From positions 85,099,951 to 85,163,950 of the forward strand of contig NC_089225.1 in the NCBI RefSeq assembly GCF_963924675.1: 64,000 nt of DNA. The letters run 5' to 3'. The position numbers and the translations under genes were made by a program. This document shows, piece by piece, positions 23,718 to 33,870 of the stretch (positions within the stretch are counted from its first letter, which is position 1; every line of letters begins with the position of its first letter). Under the pieces are notes generated by a model, which was not told where the DNA came from, did no database searches, and saw only the letters and a program-made list of their open reading frames with translations. Source of the DNA: Phocoena phocoena. Lineage: Eukaryota; Chordata; Mammalia; Artiodactyla; Phocoenidae.

Positions 23718-23922
23718 TTTTTTTTTTTTTTCGGTACACGGGCCTCTCACTGCTGTGGCCTCTCCCATTGCGGAGCACAGGCTCCGGATGCGCAGGCTCA
23801 GCAGCCATGGCTCACGGGCCCAGCCGCTCCGCGGCATGTGGGATCTTCCCAGACCAGGGCACAAACCCGTGCTCCCTGCATCGGCAGGCGGACTCTCAAC
23901 CACTGCGCCACTAGGGAAGCCC
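23718..23922 (-). repeat. CHR-type SINE, minus strand
   Basis: Full-length antisense CHR beginning with a T-run and ending at the complement of the tRNA head. Flanks carry 'gaacctgcttt' and 'gaatctgctttt', a TSD with one difference. Open frames on both strands here are SINE translations. Confidence 0.93.
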
Positions 23923-26792
23923 CGAATCTGCTTTTAAAGTCAAATGCAGAGCCAGGCCCAGAACAAACAGTCTCCACCGGTGCCCTCCCCAGGAGACCAG
24001 AAAACTCAGCACCTTGGCCTCGCCCCCGTGCCAAGCCCCTCACCACTCAGAGGCCCTCCCCGGTTCCTGTTGAAAATGTTAACCTAAAGCGGGAGAGGAG
24101 CCCCAGCACGCCCGCCAGCCAGCCAATACGATGTTAAATATTACACCTCCCTGCCTGGGCCCGGGCTGAAAGCCGCCATTTCGTTATGCAGCTTCCTCTG
24201 GGTTAAGGAAAAAAGAGCACGCCTCTCCCAGATGCGCCCCACGGAGACCTGCCCTCAGTCTCCCCAGCGCTCGGCAAACCTTCAAAACTGTTCAATTTGT
24301 CTAAGCCCCATCCATCTTTAATGTCAGAGTCAACATTTTCTCGTCTCCTCGTTTTTCAAAGCAGCCAAAAAAGAAAATGTCACTGCATTTGGGGCCCATT
24401 CAAAAGTCAGCCTTAGATGGATGTTCTGTTTCATTCTCCCTGTGTCTTTATCTCCCGTGGAGTCTTTAGGGGCTGCATCTCGACCCCCCCTCCATTCCTG
24501 TGTTCATTTGGTGTCTTGATGTCTCCCCTCTCTCATACGCTCACTTGCCTTCTTCTAAAGCATCAGCGTTAGAACCCACAAAACTCTCTGTGACTGCAGC
24601 CCCTGCTAAGGGGACATCATGTCGATTTGGGCGGGGGGGGGGGGGGGTGGGGGGGTGGGAAGGGAGCTTGCTAGGTGAGGCTGTCACCACCCCTATCAAC
24701 ATCCTGCCAGGGATTTGGAGGTTGAACAGCTGATGTAGGTAAGTGTCCTCAGTGCTGCCTTTTAGAAACCGGATTCTCCAAATTTGTGCAAAACACATGG
24801 AATCATCCCAAGCTGTAACAGTTTGGTTGGGAACGGTGTATGCACCTCCTCTCCCCGTATGCCTTAGAAAGACTCTTTAAGCCATGAAGGGCAGGCGGCA
24901 GTTCTGATGAAGATGCCAGTCGGAATGCATCTCTGACAGCCCCTGGCTCACCCAGGAGTGGGGAGCTGATGCACTGATTGATACCTGGGGGCGAGGCTGT
25001 CAGCTGGGAGGACACAGGAAGGAGATAAGGGACTCAGTCAGTGTCAGACCGTCCTGACACACGTCGCTGTAAATCACTTTGGGGAAACATTCTAACCTGC
25101 CAAGAGCAGAGAAGGGTGAGTAAGTAATAAAGAAACAGGGTGAGAAGCAGCTGTGTGGGCTGCCGGCTCTGGGATGGACCCTGGCCTTGGCTCTAGATGG
25201 AAATGTACAAAACTCATAGAACTCCATCCAGCCATCCTCAGCCCAAGCGGAGGTACAGCACTTAGTTCATTGCAGTGGGTTAAAATAGAATGCAGGGTGA
25301 ATTTTAGAGTATATAAATTATGCCTCAGTAACACTGCTATAAATATAGATATTCCAACCAGTAGCCCAGGATGACTGCAGTAAAAATCCTCCGTCCCCAC
25401 CCCTGCCCCCTGCCACCACCCACCGCCTGCAGGAAGGCAGTAGAGACCACTGTTGACTGTTCTCACCCTGCCTTTGCCCAGATACCTGGAGTGAGAAGTA
25501 GCCCATGGTGAGCTGTGAGGAAAACAGGCCTTAAAGGTGCAACGTTTTGATGAGAAAAGATTCCTCCAATTCCAGAAAGCCCCAAGACTGCACTTCAGCA
25601 TCCCCCAACCATGTTGCAGATGTGATTAGCACTGGCCAAACCCATTTTAGAGATTGTCTTTCAACATGTTTTAACTAGACATTTAAAAATAATAACCTTA
25701 TTATTTTGTCCAGGGGACAGAGTTGAAAATACTGAACGGATTAGTGATTAATGAATTGCTGGCAGGTGTGGGGAGCAACCATCTACGGCTTCTTAGCATT
25801 TTCTCCCTTTCTCTCTTAAGATCATTCCTTCTTATTTTAATTAATTTTTGCCACCGCAGCACTTCTCTTATCAAATTTTCAAATAAACTAGGCAAATAGA
25901 GTGTACTGAGACCAAAGTACTCAGTATGACGTTTAATTGGAATTGCAGCCTTGCTTTCTCCCAGTGGAATCTCAGGGCACCTGGAAGCTTTCCCTGGCAG
26001 TGGAATTGGACTCCAAAAGTGCATTGTTAGCATCTAGTTCATCTTCCTTTCAGGTGCCAAGGGCACGGCTTGATTGAAGCAAGGAGCCGTAAGACGTTGG
26101 GTGTTTGTGGTACTCTGGTGAGGAGCAGAGGCGGGAATTTAACAAGGCTGTGGACCTTCTCCCACCCGCCTGCCTCACCATTCACTTCTGTGTGTCTGCA
26201 CTGCATGCGTACACAACAGTGGGTGCACCATCCAGCTGCTGGAAGTGTCAAGGTCCAGTGGCAACCATGTTTGCAGCATCTCTCTGGGCTCTGCAGGAGG
26301 GCTCCCATCATTTATCACTCACGCGGGAACAACTAGGTCTGATGCAATGATGCTGAACCCAAGCCATGGGCAGAGGACGGGAGACAGGCAGGACCTGTGC
26401 TTGTGTACAAGGCCCCCAGCACTAGACTCTCAAGGAATGTGGGCTTCATATGAAGCTCTGTTCTTTCCAAAGGGACAGCTGCTCAGAAAGGCTACGGTGA
26501 AGTACACTTCCTACTCTGCAGGGCTGTTTCCTGAAAGAGTGAACAGGCATCTCTAACTACCAGAGGGGATTTTGGGGATGTAGGTCTGTAATGGAGACTG
26601 AGCTATTGGCTCCTTCAAAATAAGTTATGAGTTTCAGGACATTACTCTGGTGCCTTCTCACCATTGGGAGATTCCTGAGGACCAAGGGCCTAGGCTGTCT
26701 TCTCAAAAGCAGGCAAATTGTTGAGCCATGACCATAGATTTATCCAGAAATGATGATTAGGAGGAATAGAGAAGGAATGGAAGGGGAGTTTT
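23923..26792. other. Intergenic unique sequence
   Basis: No gene or clear interspersed repeat. A G-run block (24630-24660, long G stretches separated by single T or C) and a non-repetitive block at about 24120-24450 stand out. Open frames such as 25092-25601 (minus, 169 codons) show no domain. Confidence 0.5.
24630..24660 (+). repeat. G-rich tract, possible G-quadruplex
   Basis: A C interrupts near the start and single T bases split a run of more than twenty G, giving more than four G-tracts in 31 bases. Meets the sequence criterion for an intramolecular quadruplex on the plus strand. Confidence 0.8.
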
Positions 26793-26808
26793 AAAAGTGG
26801 GTCTCTGG

Positions 26809-27100
26809 GACTTCCCTCGTGGTGCAGTGATTAAGAATCCACCTGCCAATGCAGGGGACACGGGTTCGAGCCTTGGTCCGGGAAGATCCCACATGCTGTG
26901 GAGCAACTAAGTCCATGCGCCACAACTACTGAGCCCGTGTGCCACAACTACTGAAGCCTTTGTACCTACAGCCTGTGCTCCGCAACAAGAGAAGCCACCG
27001 CAATGAGAAGCCCGTGCCCCACGACAGAGTAACCCCCCCCCCGCCCCAACTAGAGGAAGCCCAAGTTCAGCAATGAAGACCCAACTGGGCCAAAAAAAAA
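26809..27100 (+). repeat. Long-form CHR-family SINE with perfect 16-bp TSD
   Basis: tRNA-derived head ('acttccctcgtggtgcagtg', 'cacgggttcgagccttgg'), then an extended body with repeated 'gccacaactactga' phrases, a C-rich stretch, 'gaagacccaactgg' and an A-tail. The TSD AAAAGTGGGTCTCTGG is present at 26793-26808 and again at 27100-27115, identical in both, so the exact insertion site can be read. Confidence 0.95.
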
Positions 27101-27609
27101 AAAGTGGGTCTCTGGTGGCCACTGTGTCCTTCAGCCCAAAGTATTTGTCTCCAGATAGAGGCAAAGATAGAAGTAGTTTGCTTTGACTGATGGAGCCCAG
27201 ATGATGCCTTGTCATCAAGCATTTCGGTAACTGGGAGTTGAAAGGTAAAGTAGGGAGGGGGTCACAGGGAAGGAGCCATGGGGGGTGGGGACACTGCTGG
27301 CCGGGAAGCTGGTAAACAAATGAGAGGTGCTTCTGGGGGCTTCTAAACCATGCAGGCGGAGTGAGGGACCCAGACAGAGGGAAGATTCTCTGGTACTTCT
27401 CTCTACAAATCTTTTTCTCTCTCCCAAGTTTGGAAGCATCGAAGAACTGGAAAATTGGGATTGGGATCCCTAAGGGGTTTTCTAAAGTAGCCACGTATAT
27501 AGTTTTTTAAATCCTCACAGATAGACCACTGGGCAACAATAAGAAAAACGAGGTGGAAGAAGAGGAAAATTCTTTATATATAAATGTGAAAAGATCTTTA
27601 AGATCTTAG

Positions 27610-27722
27610 GAGTTCCCTGGCAGTTCAGTGGTTAGGACTCTGCACTTTCACTGCCGAGGGCCCGGGTTCAATCCCTGGTCAGGGAACTAAGATCCTGCAA
27701 GCCCGGGGAAAAAAAAAAAAGA
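27610..27722 (+). repeat. tRNA-Glu-like SINE (short CHR-family form)
   Basis: Short SINE consisting of little more than the tRNA head and an A-tail, between 'aagatctta' (left) and 'aagatctata' (right). Positions 27614-27686 still fold as a tRNA-Glu: the 5' TTCCCTG pairs with the 3' CAGGGAA; there is an A-box-like 'cagttcagtgg', an anticodon loop reading CTTTCAC (anticodon TTC), and a T-arm 'gggttcaatccc'. It is a SINE, not a cellular tRNA gene, because of the tail and the absence of a terminator directly after the arm. Confidence 0.88.
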
Positions 27723-28122
27723 TCTATAGTTAAGCAAAAAAGCAAAGTGAAGAACCATGTCTAGCACGTGGGACAGGCTCTATAAGTTGCAGGGTCCAGT
27801 GAAAAATGAAATTGAGGGGGTTCAAAATTTAAGAATTTCAACAGCACAAGAGCAGACATTAGCCAAGCGCAGGACCCTCCTGCCCCTGGGGCCCTGTGTG
27901 ACGGCGGCACATTCGCTCTCCGCACCCACGAAGCCAGTCGTGCTGGGATGCTACCATGCAGTAAACCTGAAATGTTGCATAAGAAATAAATAATGAGGTT
28001 TACTTATGGAGGTGGTGAGAACTAGCGGGAATGAAGAAGGAGGAAGGAGAATTTCCACTCTATGCCTATTTATACTTTTTAATGTGTGAGCCGTGTAGAT
28101 GAGTTACCAAGTCAAAAAATGA
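27723..28122. other. Intergenic unique sequence
   Basis: About 400 bp between two SINEs. A 78-codon plus-strand frame at 27757-27993 has no recognisable domain. Nothing else seen. Confidence 0.5.
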
Positions 28123-28360
28123 GGGCTTCCCTGGTGGCGCAGTGGTTGAGAGTCCGCCTGCCGATGCAGGGGACACGGGTTCGTGCCCCAGTCCGGGAAA
28201 ATCCCACATTCTGTGGAGCAGCTGGGCCCGTGGGCCATGGCCGCTGAGCCTGCGCGTCCGGAGCCTGTGCTCCGCAACGGGAGAGGCCACAACAGTGAGA
28301 GGCCCGCGTACCGCAAAAAAAATAATTAAAAAATAAATAAAAATAAAAAATAAAATTTTA
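28123..28360 (+). repeat. CHR-type SINE, plus strand
   Basis: Full-length young CHR with A/B-box motifs and a long A/T-rich tail (TAAA-type repeats to about 28355). Flanks 'aaaaaatgag' and 'aaaaaatgaa' form a short TSD. Minus-strand open frames are SINE translations. Confidence 0.94.
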
Positions 28361-28828
28361 AAAAATGAAATAATTTAGAAAAGTCCTCAGGGCTGTAAAG
28401 AACCGCACGCGGACTCTAAGCAATACATGGCTCCCATTCACATTTCTCAGTGATTCCATGTTGCTACGTGGAGGTCCTGGTGATGGGAAGAAGCTCAGAG
28501 AACAGAGGCATCTGACTGAAGCCACAACTGTCCTCTTTCTCACCATTCACGCACTTGCCACTGGACTTAGATTTCTAAGAAGCCAAATAAAGTGAAACAT
28601 GTTATCTCCCTCCGTGATCTGTGAGGCTCTCTTCAGCCTCCTGAATGTCACTAGGCCTCAGGCACATGAGCCAGTGGCTACTTTACAGCTGCCGTGTAGG
28701 GTAATAAGTGCTATTCTTGTGAGCAGAGGGACTCCAGATCTCTTTAAATGCATGGGTTGCATGAATGTATCAGTAATAATGGTAGTAATCAGTAATAACA
28801 ACATGTTCCAAGTTTAAAAAGACACCTT

Positions 28829-29055
28829 ATGTAAAATAGATAGCTAGTGGGAAGCAGCCGCATAGAACAGGGAGATCAGCTCGGTGCTTTGTGACCACCT
28901 AGAGGGGTGGGATAGGGAGGGTGGGAGGGAGATGCAAGAGGGAGGGATATGGGGATATAGGTATACATATGGCTGATTCACTTTGTTATACAGCAGAAAC
29001 TAAACACAACATTGTAAAGCAATTATACTCCAATAAAGATGTTAAAAAAAAAAAA
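28829..29055 (+). repeat. 5'-truncated L1 3' end with TSD
   Basis: Same 3' UTR as the copies at 19.7 and 54.3 kb, ending 'ctccaataaagatgtt' plus an A-run. The TSD 'aaaaagacacctt' is at 28816-28828 and 29056-29068, so this is a readable target-primed insertion of about 230 bp. Confidence 0.95.
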
Positions 29056-29139
29056 AAAAAGACACCTTCATGTGTCTCCAGAATGGTGCAACCCAGAGAA
29101 ATGGAAGCAGAATGTGAAATACTCCCGAACTACAGATAA

Positions 29140-29345
29140 TCATAATAGTTTGCACGTATTGGGTATCTACAATGTACGGAAGGAATTATTCATTTAATCC
29201 TCATGTTTCCCCTCAAGGCAGGTCCTACTATTTTTCTCATTCTATGGATAAGGAAACTGAAGTCCGAAGAGGAAAAGTAACTTGCCCAATATTACCCTGT
29301 GAAGAAAGGATGGAGCCAGACTGGAACAAGGACATTCTGGCCCCA
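29140..29345 (+). repeat. MIR SINE
   Basis: MIR order: 'attgggtatctacaatgtac', 'ttcatttaatcctcatg', 'ggataaggaaactgaagtcc', 'aagtaacttgcccaat'. The open frame 29172-29486 runs through it and is not a gene. Confidence 0.85.
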
Positions 29346-30386
29346 AAGCCCACACTCTTAATCATTAACCACATAGGAGGAAGCCCCAGTTTTAATGTAA
29401 ATGATCTATATAATATTGAAATAAAATGTAATAATTCTTCTCAGCTGTTTCACCAACAGAATCTTCCTCTGTCCAGAACACAATAGAGCCAATTTGGAAG
29501 TAAGGGCTACCTACTTTCATTTGTATAGATGTGGCTATGAATTCTTTTGTGCCATCAAGTCAAATGAACACTAGGTTCACCATTGTTTAAGGCCCACAGT
29601 AGTGCTCGGTATGGACTGCACCCCCTTTTTCTTGGAAACATTTCTTAAATTTTGACAACTTGACAGCTCTTGGGAACAACTCTCTCAAGACTTTCCACAA
29701 GCTCTCCAAGTGATGTAAGAGGCTGAGGTAGTTAAGAGGAGTGATGAGGAATTGGGTTGAGGAATTTCAAGAGTACCAATAAATCAATAACCCAGAGTCA
29801 CAGAAGGTCAAGACCAGAGGCAGATGTGGGCACTCCTTAACTGAGAAAAGAAGACTCCAGGACTCAATTCAAATTGGCTGGAGAAGTAGTATGAAAGTCA
29901 GACCAAACCCCAACATTCCCTTGGGAACTTTTGCCCTTCTGAATTGCCTGGGACACCAGGAACCAAGTATCTCTGTGAGAGAAGTGTATCGATATATACA
30001 TGTGTACCTTCTATCTTGTTTTGCATTTATCTTCCACTAAATCATGGTGATTACTTTGATGGAAAAGCCAATTTCAGACATATCTTTCTTTCCCAGAACC
30101 TAAAACACTACAAAGCAAAATAGATCCTTGATATACGTTTGTTGAAATGATGAGTGAATGAATGAATCAGTTGAGGTACTTCCATATTCCTTAATGGCCA
30201 GGTTATATAAGCAATATCTCATCATGACAATCCAACCCCTCCCTGCAGCCAACCAATGATTTCAAAATCATATGAAATATTCAAATGATTTTTATTCTGT
30301 TGACACTTTGTGATAATTGCTAGAAATTCTTTTCCCAGTAGGCAGAAGCTGGAGATGAAACAAAGCCAATATTAAATTTCTTCATC
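29346..30386. other. Intergenic sequence, nothing clear
   Basis: No exon or gene. A small L2-type end ('gtttgttgaaatgatgagtg' ... 'aatgaatcag') lies at about 30120-30170. Confidence 0.5.
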
Positions 30387-30401
30387 AAGAATTGGAAAGT
30401 G

Positions 30402-30724
30402 CTGGGCTTCCCTGGTGGCGAAGTGGTTGAGAGTCTGCCTGCTAATGCAGGGGACACGGGTTCGAGCCCCGGTCTGGAAGGATCCCACATGCCGCGGGGC
30501 AACTAGGCCCATGAGCCACAACTACTAAGCCTGCGCGTCTGGAGCCTGTGCTCCACAACAAGAGAGGCCGCTATAGTGAGAGGCCCGCGCACCGTGATGA
30601 AGTGTGGCCCCCGCTTGCCACAACTAGAGAAAGCCCTCGCACAGAAACGAAGACCCAACACGGCAAAAAATTAATTAATTAATTAATAAACTCCTACCCC
30701 CAACATCTTCAACAACAACAAAAA
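30402..30724 (+). repeat. Long-form CHR-family SINE with 15-bp TSD
   Basis: tRNA head, extended body with 'gccacaactactaagc', 'gaagacccaacacgg' and an ATTA-type simple tail. The TSD AAGAATTGGAAAGTG is at 30387-30401 and 30725-30739 without mismatch. Confidence 0.95.
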
Positions 30725-30896
30725 AAGAATTGGAAAGTGAAAACAAAATGTCTTGAATATAGTAAAAGAGGGACATTTTGCAGAGCAGCTTAATATATTG
30801 CCCTGGAATGCCTGAAAGTATTTGTGTGATATTGTCAAGTAACTACTCAATAAATGCTTTAAAGCTTGTTTGGCTTGTTCAAATTTAAAATACTAA

Positions 30897-31056
30897 GAGT
30901 GGGACTTCCCTGGTGGTCCAGTGGTTAAGACTCCATATTCGCATTGCAGGGGGCCCAGGTTCAATCCCTGGTCAGGGCACTAGTTCCCTCGTGCCACAAG
31001 GAAGATTGAACATGCCGCAACTAAAGACCCAGCACAGCCAAATAAATAAATAAATA
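30897..31056 (+). repeat. Short CHR-family SINE, inside duplication copy 1
   Basis: tRNA-derived head ('acttccctggtggtccagtgg', 'aggttcaatccctgg') with a short body and a TAAA-type tail. The TSD 'tttaaaatactaa' occurs at 30884-30896 and 31057-31069. Confidence 0.93.
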
Positions 31057-31180
31057 TTTAAAATACTAACAGAGAGAAAAGAGGTTTGGTTGATTTTTAC
31101 AAATTCAATATCCAAAGTAGTATGGAAGGAAATAAAACAGCTGGGATTTGTGTAGTTGCTAATTTAGCGGAAGAATAATC

Positions 31181-31796
31181 ATCCAGCTAAGCAAAAATAA
31201 TTCCTCTGCCACGTCTGGAGGAACCAGTTGCAGAAGGGAAGGTGTGATTTGGTTGCCAAAAGGACATTTTCCTTCCTGGAAAAAAAATTCTTAATTTTAT
31301 GTAAATTAGTGTTTGGTCTTATTTATTTATGTATTTCTTTTTCTGCTTCAAAGTGATGAAACATAAGAAGTGGGAAGGTGGTCTCAGGACTTTTATGAGA
31401 TTAATAAAGCCAGGATTTCTTGGGAAAGAGACTGGCTGAATCTTGGCCAGATGATGAGATACTATAAGGAGGTCAGTGTCCTAAAGTTTTCCAGTAAAAG
31501 CTGCAGGATGAGAAAGACTGCCAGTAGCTTGTGAGGAGAGGCCAAGGGATTTGTCTATAATCTAAAAGTAATTGAAAATCGGGAAGTTTTGCTTAAAGGG
31601 AAAAAAGGAAAAGTAAAGTTACAAAAAAACAATGATTGATAATAATCAAAGTCTAGTGGGACAAAGAACTTAACCCGAACATAGATTTTTTTACAGTAGT
31701 TCTTTGGATGTTGTTCTAAGTTCTCTACAGAGTATCACTTTCTATATTGCCTTCACTATTTTAAGAGTTAGATTTTCTTATTTGCATTTCTGTTTT
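31181..31796. other. Intergenic AT-rich sequence
   Basis: No gene, RNA gene or clear repeat seen. Confidence 0.5.
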
Positions 31797-31816
31797 TCTC
31801 AAAACGAGTGATTCTT

Positions 31817-32034
31817 TTTTTATTTATTTATTTTTTTTTTTTGCAGTACCCGGGCCTCTCACTGTTGTGGCCTCTCCCATTGCGGAGCACAGGCTCCGGA
31901 CGCGCAGGCTCGGTGGCCATGGCTCACAGGCCCAGCCGCTCCGCAGCACGTGGGATCCTCCCAGACCGGGACACGAACCCGTGTCCCCTGCACTGGCAGG
32001 CTGACTCTCAACCACTGCGCCACCAGGGAAGCCC
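31817..32034 (-). repeat. CHR-type SINE, minus strand (left arm of inverted pair)
   Basis: Antisense full-length CHR with a T-rich start. The TSD 'aaaacgagtgattctt' (31801-31816) recurs as 'aaaatgagtgattctt' (32035-32050), one mismatch. It faces the next SINE in opposite orientation across about 70 bp. Confidence 0.95.
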
Positions 32035-32104
32035 AAAATGAGTGATTCTTGAAATTTATCTGCGTCGGAATCACCAAGGAAGCTTTTTAAAAATGGAGAT
32101 TCCT

Positions 32105-32310
32105 GGGCTTCCCTGGTGGTGCAGTGGTTGGGAGTCCGCCTGCCGATGCAGGGGACACGGGTTCGTGCCCCGGTCCGGGAGGATCCCGCGTGCCGCGGAG
32201 CGTCTGGGCCCGTGAGCCATGGCCGCTTGGCCTGCGCGTCCGGAGCCTGTGCTCCGCAACGGGAGAGGCCACAACAGTGAGAGGCCCGCGTACCGCAAAA
32301 AAAAAAAAAA
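32105..32310 (+). repeat. CHR-type SINE, plus strand (right arm of inverted pair)
   Basis: Full-length young CHR with intact A/B-box-like motifs. The TSD 'aaaatggagattcctg' is at about 32090-32105 and 32311-32326. Confidence 0.95.
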
Positions 32311-32790
32311 AAAATGGAGATTCCTGAACCCAAGGTCCCAAAGAATCTAATTAGGTGGATATAGGGTTGGGGCTCAGGACTCTGTGTTTTAACAAGGAAA
32401 TAGGCCCTAGGTAATTTGATGCAAGGAATTCACATCTCACTTTTGAGAAACTACTCTTATGATTTATGAAGCAGGTAATGTCCTGGGTCTATGCATCTGG
32501 AGCAAGGAATTACCACCAGATGGAAATTTATCAAAATTACGAGCATAATGGAAAGGAGAACTCTGAGAGGTCAGAGGGTAGTGATTTTATCATTTAAACA
32601 TGATGTCGTCAAATAACTACTCAATAAATGTTTCAAAACTTAGTTTATTCAAATTTAAAATATTATGAGTTTAGAGATTTGGATGAATTTGACAAATTCA
32701 GTACCAAAAGTAATGTGGAAGAAAACTAAGCAGTGGATTTGTATAATGGCTAATTCATTAGAGTTTGAAGTCCAGGACACATAGAAACAG

Positions 32791-33669
32791 AACCCAGAGA
32801 GAAGGCTGGAGAGCTACAGAAACTCATTTTACCTACTTTTCCATTCTGCCAGCCTCTCCCTAGAAGTAATGACTTGATAATAAACTTCAAACTAATTTTT
32901 CATGCCCACAATTTAGAAATCGCTATGTGGTTGTGAATTCACCTTCCTCTCCAGGTGAGGCATGCCCAAATCTGCTTTACAAGTTCAAAGCATGTTCTTC
33001 TGATTTCATTGCAACCCCTCCCTCAACTGAAAAGACAGGGGAAGAAAACTGAATTGGATGAAAGGAACCTAGCACCGGACAGCATTTTGCCCCCTCCCAA
33101 ATATGCACATGCCTCCTTCTCTCCCTCCTTTTATGAGTATGAGAGTTCCATGTAACAGTACAGTCCCAATACCAGGAATCTTTGTAATTTTCCTTTGTGG
33201 AATACCTGGGCTACTGTAGGTCAATAGAAAAGTAGGAAGAGTGGCTTCTTACCTAGATTCTGCAGAGGAAGATCCATTTTTCACTGACCCATCAGGATAC
33301 CCATTCACCCAGAGAAGTAATAAGAGCTGAGACATACTAAGACACATCCCTTCTTAGAGAAGCTCAGCCCACACTGGCTCTGTAGAATCAAAGGTTTCTC
33401 AGAGGGCCCGTTTCCTAAAGCGTTTGTCATTTCAGAGGCTCTTCTGGCCCCTCTCTCGAAGGTCTCCACCTTGGTCATGCAGCTGTTAGCACCATGACAG
33501 CCATCAAAGAGTACATGCTTTGGGCAATGCAACCTCCTGCAGTGGGGAAGTGTTTGACTCAGAAAGTCACAGTCTTCCATACGGATCTCTCGTCTTCCCG
33601 TTTGTCAGTGACAGCAGATGGTACAAGGCATCAAACCCTTGCAGGAAGCCGCTGCCCTACAGCATGGTA
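32791..33669. other. Intergenic unique sequence
   Basis: Short frames only (for example 33305-33580 minus), without domains. Nothing else recognised. Confidence 0.5.
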
Positions 33670-33870
33670 TGAGAAAGCATGGAGCATTGGGCTTCAGACA
33701 CGAATTGCCTGACCAACAGCAAATCACTTAGTCTCTTTAAGCATCATTTTCCTCCTCTATTAAAGGGGTATTCCTACCTTCTGGGTTTGTGAGAATTTGA
33801 GATCATGTATTCAAAATGCCTGGGATATAATAGTTGATCAATAAATGGCAGTTATTAGTTTATGCATGAG
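33670..33870 (+). repeat. MIR SINE
   Basis: MIR phrase order: 'caaatcacttagtctcttta', 'attttcctcctctattaaa', 'gagaatttgagatcatgt', 'tagttgatcaataaatgg'. Well preserved over about 180 bp. Confidence 0.85.

Larger units (their letters stand above)
31797..32455 (+). repeat. MER5-type hAT element split by two SINEs
   Basis: Reading 31797-31816, 32051-32104 and 32327-32455 together gives a continuous MER5A/MER58-like element: 'gtgattcttgaaatttatctg', 'cggaatcaccaaggaagc', 'atggagattcctg', then 'ttaacaagg' and the terminal 'ttttgagaaactactc'. Two CHR SINEs in opposite orientations landed inside it. Confidence 0.85.
30828..32790 (+). repeat. Diverged local direct duplication (two copies, about 1.8 kb apart)
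   Basis: Copy 1 at about 30828-31180 and copy 2 at about 32597-32790 share 'taactactcaataaatg', 'ttcaaatttaaaata', 'acaaattcaata/gta', 'aaagtagtatggaag' against 'aaagtaatgtggaag', and 'ggatttgt'. Copy 1 is interrupted by the SINE at 30897-31056; removing it restores colinearity. Identity by eye is roughly 80%. Confidence 0.7.

Noticed and set aside
27614..27686. Cellular tRNA-Glu gene
   Set aside because: It lies within a SINE with an A-tail and flanking repeats; kept only as a SINE head.
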